Assembly (NCBI GenBank): GCA_041854955.1
Contig: JBHADF010000021.1
Location: forward strand, 1-15,563
Direction: 5' to 3'
DNA: 15,563 nt
Source: CAMENZ01 sp041854955
Lineage (GTDB): Bacteria > Bacillota > Clostridia > Peptostreptococcales > Anaerovoracaceae
Part shown: positions 12,695-15,563 of the stretch, one piece after another
Position numbering within the stretch: the first letter of the stretch is position 1
Layout of the letters: the number at the start of each line of letters is the position of its first letter
Made by a program: the position numbers and the translations under genes
The notes under the pieces: generated by a model
Told to the model about the DNA's origin: nothing
Seen by the model: the letters and a program-made list of their open reading frames with translations, nothing else
The model's database searches: none

Positions 12695-15529
12695 TTACAG
12701 AATTTTCTTAAGAAACTCTCCCGTGTAGGAATCGGGACAGGCGGCCACCTCCTCCGGTGTGCCTGTGACCACTATCTTTCCGCCCCGACTGCCTCCGTCG
12801 GGTCCCAGGTCGATAATGTGGTCTGCTCTCTTTATTACATCTAAGTTATGTTCTATTACCACCACTGTGTTCCCTGCGTCGGTGAGCCTGTCCAGTACCT
12901 GGAGCAGCTTATCCACATCGGCAAAATGAAGCCCCGTGGTGGGTTCGTCCAATATATACAGGGTTTTTCCCGTACTCCTCTTTGTCAGCTCCGTTGCCAG
13001 CTTAACTCTCTGAGCCTCGCCTCCGGAAAGCTGCGTGGAGGGCTGGCCCAGCTTTATATAGCCTAAGCCTACCTCGTCTAAGGTTTTCAGGTACCTGTAT
13101 ATGTTAGGAACATTCTGAAAGAATTCTACTCCTTCACTGACACTCATGTCAAGAACATCGTAGATGCTCTTACCCTTATATTTAACCTCCAAGGTCTCAC
13201 GGTTATATCTCTTGCCGTGGCAAACCTCGCAGGGTACATAGACATCGGGCAAAAAGTGCATTTCAATCTTTATTATGCCGTCTCCGGAGCAGGCCTCGCA
13301 ACGGCCTCCCTTTACATTAAAGCTGAAACGGCCCTTCTTGTAGCCTCTCAGCTTTGCCTCCGGCAAGGTGGCGAAGAGGTCTCTTATGGTGTCGAACATT
13401 CCCGTGTAGGTGGCAGGGTTGGAGCGGGGCGTCTTTCCTATGGGGCTCTGGTCGATGTCTATGACCTTGTCTATGTTTTCCAAGCCCTCTATGGTATCGT
13501 GCTCGCCGATTTCTTCCTGCAATCTGTTGGTAACATGGGCTGCTCCCTTATAGAGGATTTCGTTGACAAGGGAAGATTTCCCCGAGCCTGAAACTCCCGT
13601 AACGCAGACAAGCTTTCCCAAGGGGAATTCCACATCTATGCCTGTCAGGTTGTTTTGCCGTGCTCCTCTGATGACGATCTTCTTTCCGTTGCCTCCTCGG
13701 CGCTCCTTGGGCACCTCTATTTTAGTCCTGCCGGAGAGGTACTGTCCTGTAATGGATTGGGGGCATGCCATGATTTCCTCCGCCGTGCCCTGGGCTACCA
13801 GCTCTCCTCCGTAGATTCCGGCACCCGGGCCTATATCTACGATGTGGTCTGCGGCGTGCATTGTGTCCTCGTCATGCTCTACCACCAGGAGAGTGTTTCC
13901 GATGTCCGTCAGATGCCTCAGGGTTTTCAGCAGCTTTTCGTTATCCTTTTGGTGGAGGCCTATGGAAGGCTCATCCAGAATATACAGCACTCCCACCAGA
14001 CTGGAGCCTATCTGGGTGGCCAGCCTGATACGCTGAGATTCGCCTCCTGACAGGGTTCCCGCAGAACGGCTCAGGGTCAAATAGTCCAAGCCCACGTCAG
14101 ACAGGAATTTGAGTCTGGACCTTATTTCCTTGATTATCTGTCTACCGATTACGGCATCCTTTTCCGACAGCTTCAGGTTTTCAAAAAAGTCCTCCGCCTC
14201 CTTTATGGAAAGGTCCGACAAATCGGCTATGTTCTTATCTCCCACGGTTACAGCCAAAATTTCCGGCTTGAAACGCTTTCCGTGGCAGTCGGGGCAGGGT
14301 CTCGTAACCGTATATTTTTCCATCTTGTCTCTGAAATAGTCGGAGGTTGTCTCCCTGACCCTTCTCTCTATGCTGACGATGGCTCCCTCAAAGGGTCTGT
14401 CTTGGAAAGACTTTGCTCCTGTATTTTTTGACACATAGGTCCACTGGAGGTTTCTGTCTCCCGTTCCCCAGTAAAGCTCATTTTTGAACTTTTCCGGCAT
14501 ATCCTTTAAGGGCACGGAGGAATCTACGCCGTGATATTTTATGAGGGCGTCTATGGTCTGTCTGTACCAGCCGCTGAACTCCATGGTGCCGAATATGGGC
14601 TGGAGAGCTCCTTCGTCAATGCTCATGTTTTCGTCTACCAGCAAGGTAGGGTCCAGCTTTTGGGTATATCCTATGCCGGAGCAGGTAGGGCATGCTCCGA
14701 AAGGTGCGTTAAAGGAAAACATACGAGGCTCCAGCTCTTCCAAGGATGCTCCGTGCTCGGGGCAGGCCAGCTTGGTGGAAAAGGTCTTCTCGATGTGCTT
14801 GTCCCCCAGATCAGCCTCAATGTTTACAAGGCCCCCCTCGGAATGAGCCAGCGCCAGCTCGCAGGCTTCGGAAATTCTGCTGCTCTGCCCCGGCTTTACC
14901 ACGATTCTATCCACCACGATTTCGATGGTGTGCTTGAAGGTCTTTTCCATCTTTATTTCGTCTTCGTCGATGATTTTCATTTCTCCGTCGACTCTGACCC
15001 TGGTAAAGCCTTCCTTTTTAATTCTCTCTATGATCTTTTCGTGAGTTCCCTTTTTGCCTCTCACCACAGGGGCCAAAATCAGCAGCTTTGTGCCCTCCTC
15101 CATTTCCATGATGGTATCCACCATCTGGTCCACAGACTGGGCGGAGATAGGCTTTCCGCAGACAGGACAATGGGGTTTTCCTATTCTGGCATAGAGCAGT
15201 CTCAGGTAGTCGTGGATTTCCGTCACCGTGCCTACGGTGGAACGGGGATTCCTGTTGGTAGTCTTCTGGTCTATGGATATGGCGGGGGAAAGACCTTCGA
15301 TGTACTCCACATCCGGCTTTTCCATCTGGCCTAAGAATTGTCTGGCGTAGGAGGAAAGGCTTTCCATGTAGCGCCTCTGTCCCTCCGCATATATGGTATC
15401 AAAGGCCAAGGAGGATTTCCCCGAACCGGAAAGACCTGTCAAAACCACCATCTTGTCTCTGGGGATTGACACGTCTAAATTTTTCAGGTTATTTTCGTTG
15501 GCACCCTTTATTATTATTTCTTTTGACAT
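12695..15529 (-). CDS. uvrA: Excinuclease ABC subunit A
   Basis: The 944-residue DNA-damage sensor of nucleotide excision repair, working with UvrB and UvrC. It has two ABC ATPase modules: Walker A at 32-40 and 645-653, signature LSGGE at 493-497 and 834-838, and Walker B with DEP at about 519-521 and 861-863. Zinc sites are visible as Cys121/124 with Cys412/415, Cys256 with Cys280/283 and a CPEHG His, and Cys744/747/767/770 (CEAC...CEVC). Motif NRNPRSTVGTVTEI (92-105) is intact. The start at 15529 has GAGGAG a few bases upstream. The sequence is complete and full length. uvrB, often just upstream in Bacillota, would lie beyond the window edge. Confidence 0.98.
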   Translation of the reverse strand: MSKEIIIKGANENNLKNLDVSIPRDKMVVLTGLSGSGKSSLAFDTIYAEGQRRYMESLSSYARQFLGQMEKPDVEYIEGLSPAISIDQKTTNRNPRSTVGTVTEIHDYLRLLYARIGKPHCPVCGKPISAQSVDQMVDTIMEMEEGTKLLILAPVVRGKKGTHEKIIERIKKEGFTRVRVDGEMKIIDEDEIKMEKTFKHTIEIVVDRIVVKPGQSSRISEACELALAHSEGGLVNIEADLGDKHIEKTFSTKLACPEHGASLEELEPRMFSFNAPFGACPTCSGIGYTQKLDPTLLVDENMSIDEGALQPIFGTMEFSGWYRQTIDALIKYHGVDSSVPLKDMPEKFKNELYWGTGDRNLQWTYVSKNTGAKSFQDRPFEGAIVSIERRVRETTSDYFRDKMEKYTVTRPCPDCHGKRFKPEILAVTVGDKNIADLSDLSIKEAEDFFENLKLSEKDAVIGRQIIKEIRSRLKFLSDVGLDYLTLSRSAGTLSGGESQRIRLATQIGSSLVGVLYILDEPSIGLHQKDNEKLLKTLRHLTDIGNTLLVVEHDEDTMHAADHIVDIGPGAGIYGGELVAQGTAEEIMACPQSITGQYLSGRTKIEVPKERRGGNGKKIVIRGARQNNLTGIDVEFPLGKLVCVTGVSGSGKSSLVNEILYKGAAHVTNRLQEEIGEHDTIEGLENIDKVIDIDQSPIGKTPRSNPATYTGMFDTIRDLFATLPEAKLRGYKKGRFSFNVKGGRCEACSGDGIIKIEMHFLPDVYVPCEVCHGKRYNRETLEVKYKGKSIYDVLDMSVSEGVEFFQNVPNIYRYLKTLDEVGLGYIKLGQPSTQLSGGEAQRVKLATELTKRSTGKTLYILDEPTTGLHFADVDKLLQVLDRLTDAGNTVVVIEHNLDVIKRADHIIDLGPDGGSRGGKIVVTGTPEEVAACPDSYTGEFLKKIL

Positions 15530-15563
15530 AGTTCTCCTCGTATATTTTGCTTATTGCTTGCCT

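Noticed and set aside
14531..15334. Long plus-strand open frame of 267 codons inside uvrA
   Set aside because: It is antisense to the conserved first half of UvrA and lacks a ribosome binding site.
1..15563. CRISPR array, retron, toxin-antitoxin pair or insertion sequence
   Set aside because: No regularly spaced direct repeats, reverse transcriptase, transposase, or paired small genes with matching features were seen in any frame.

Overview
The window looks like chromosomal DNA of an anaerobic Bacillota bacterium of class Clostridia. The signs are strong purine-rich ribosome binding sites, TTG and GTG starts, sigma-A type promoters, rho-independent terminators, a monomeric [FeFe] hydrogenase, a class II aldolase and a CsoR-controlled copper operon. 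The genus cannot be fixed from the sequence; a placement in Eubacteriales/Peptostreptococcales is an inference.

Layout. (a) 1-755: no recognised complete gene. It holds the start of a leftward gene that runs off the window, with its own promoter, and a structured intergenic block ending in a strong leftward terminator. It may be the flank of a mobile element, but no integrase, attachment site or terminal repeat is visible. (b) 756-4196: a leftward housekeeping operon in transcription order RluA-family pseudouridine synthase, lepB, smpB, [FeFe] hydrogenase. (c) 4197-5870: a compact divergent promoter region, then rightward a membrane protein with an MltG/YceG-type LysM-like domain but no lytic domain, then fba, then a terminator. 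(d) 5948-6214: a leftward gene remnant without a start. (e) 6244-8158: a rightward membrane-anchored LuxR-type regulator with a long extracytoplasmic sensor, behind a roughly 200-base leader that can form two competing hairpins. (f) 8187-11175: a leftward copper-resistance operon csoR-copA-copZ, driven by a perfect-consensus promoter that contains a CsoR-like operator. (g) 11191-15529: leftward uvrA-pncB (excision repair and NAD salvage) with a terminator.

How the genes work together. CsoR senses Cu(I) and releases the promoter; CopA exports Cu(I), and CopZ likely carries Cu(I) to it. Copper control protects iron-sulfur enzymes such as the hydrogenase nearby, though that link is only functional inference. 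SmpB would serve tmRNA-based ribosome rescue, but no ssrA gene is seen here. Most of the window is conventional. The least explained parts are the 1-755 block, the solitary membrane-bound LuxR regulator with its leader, and the stand-alone MltG-like domain protein. I found no CRISPR array, tRNA, rRNA or insertion sequence, and no convincing new defence system.
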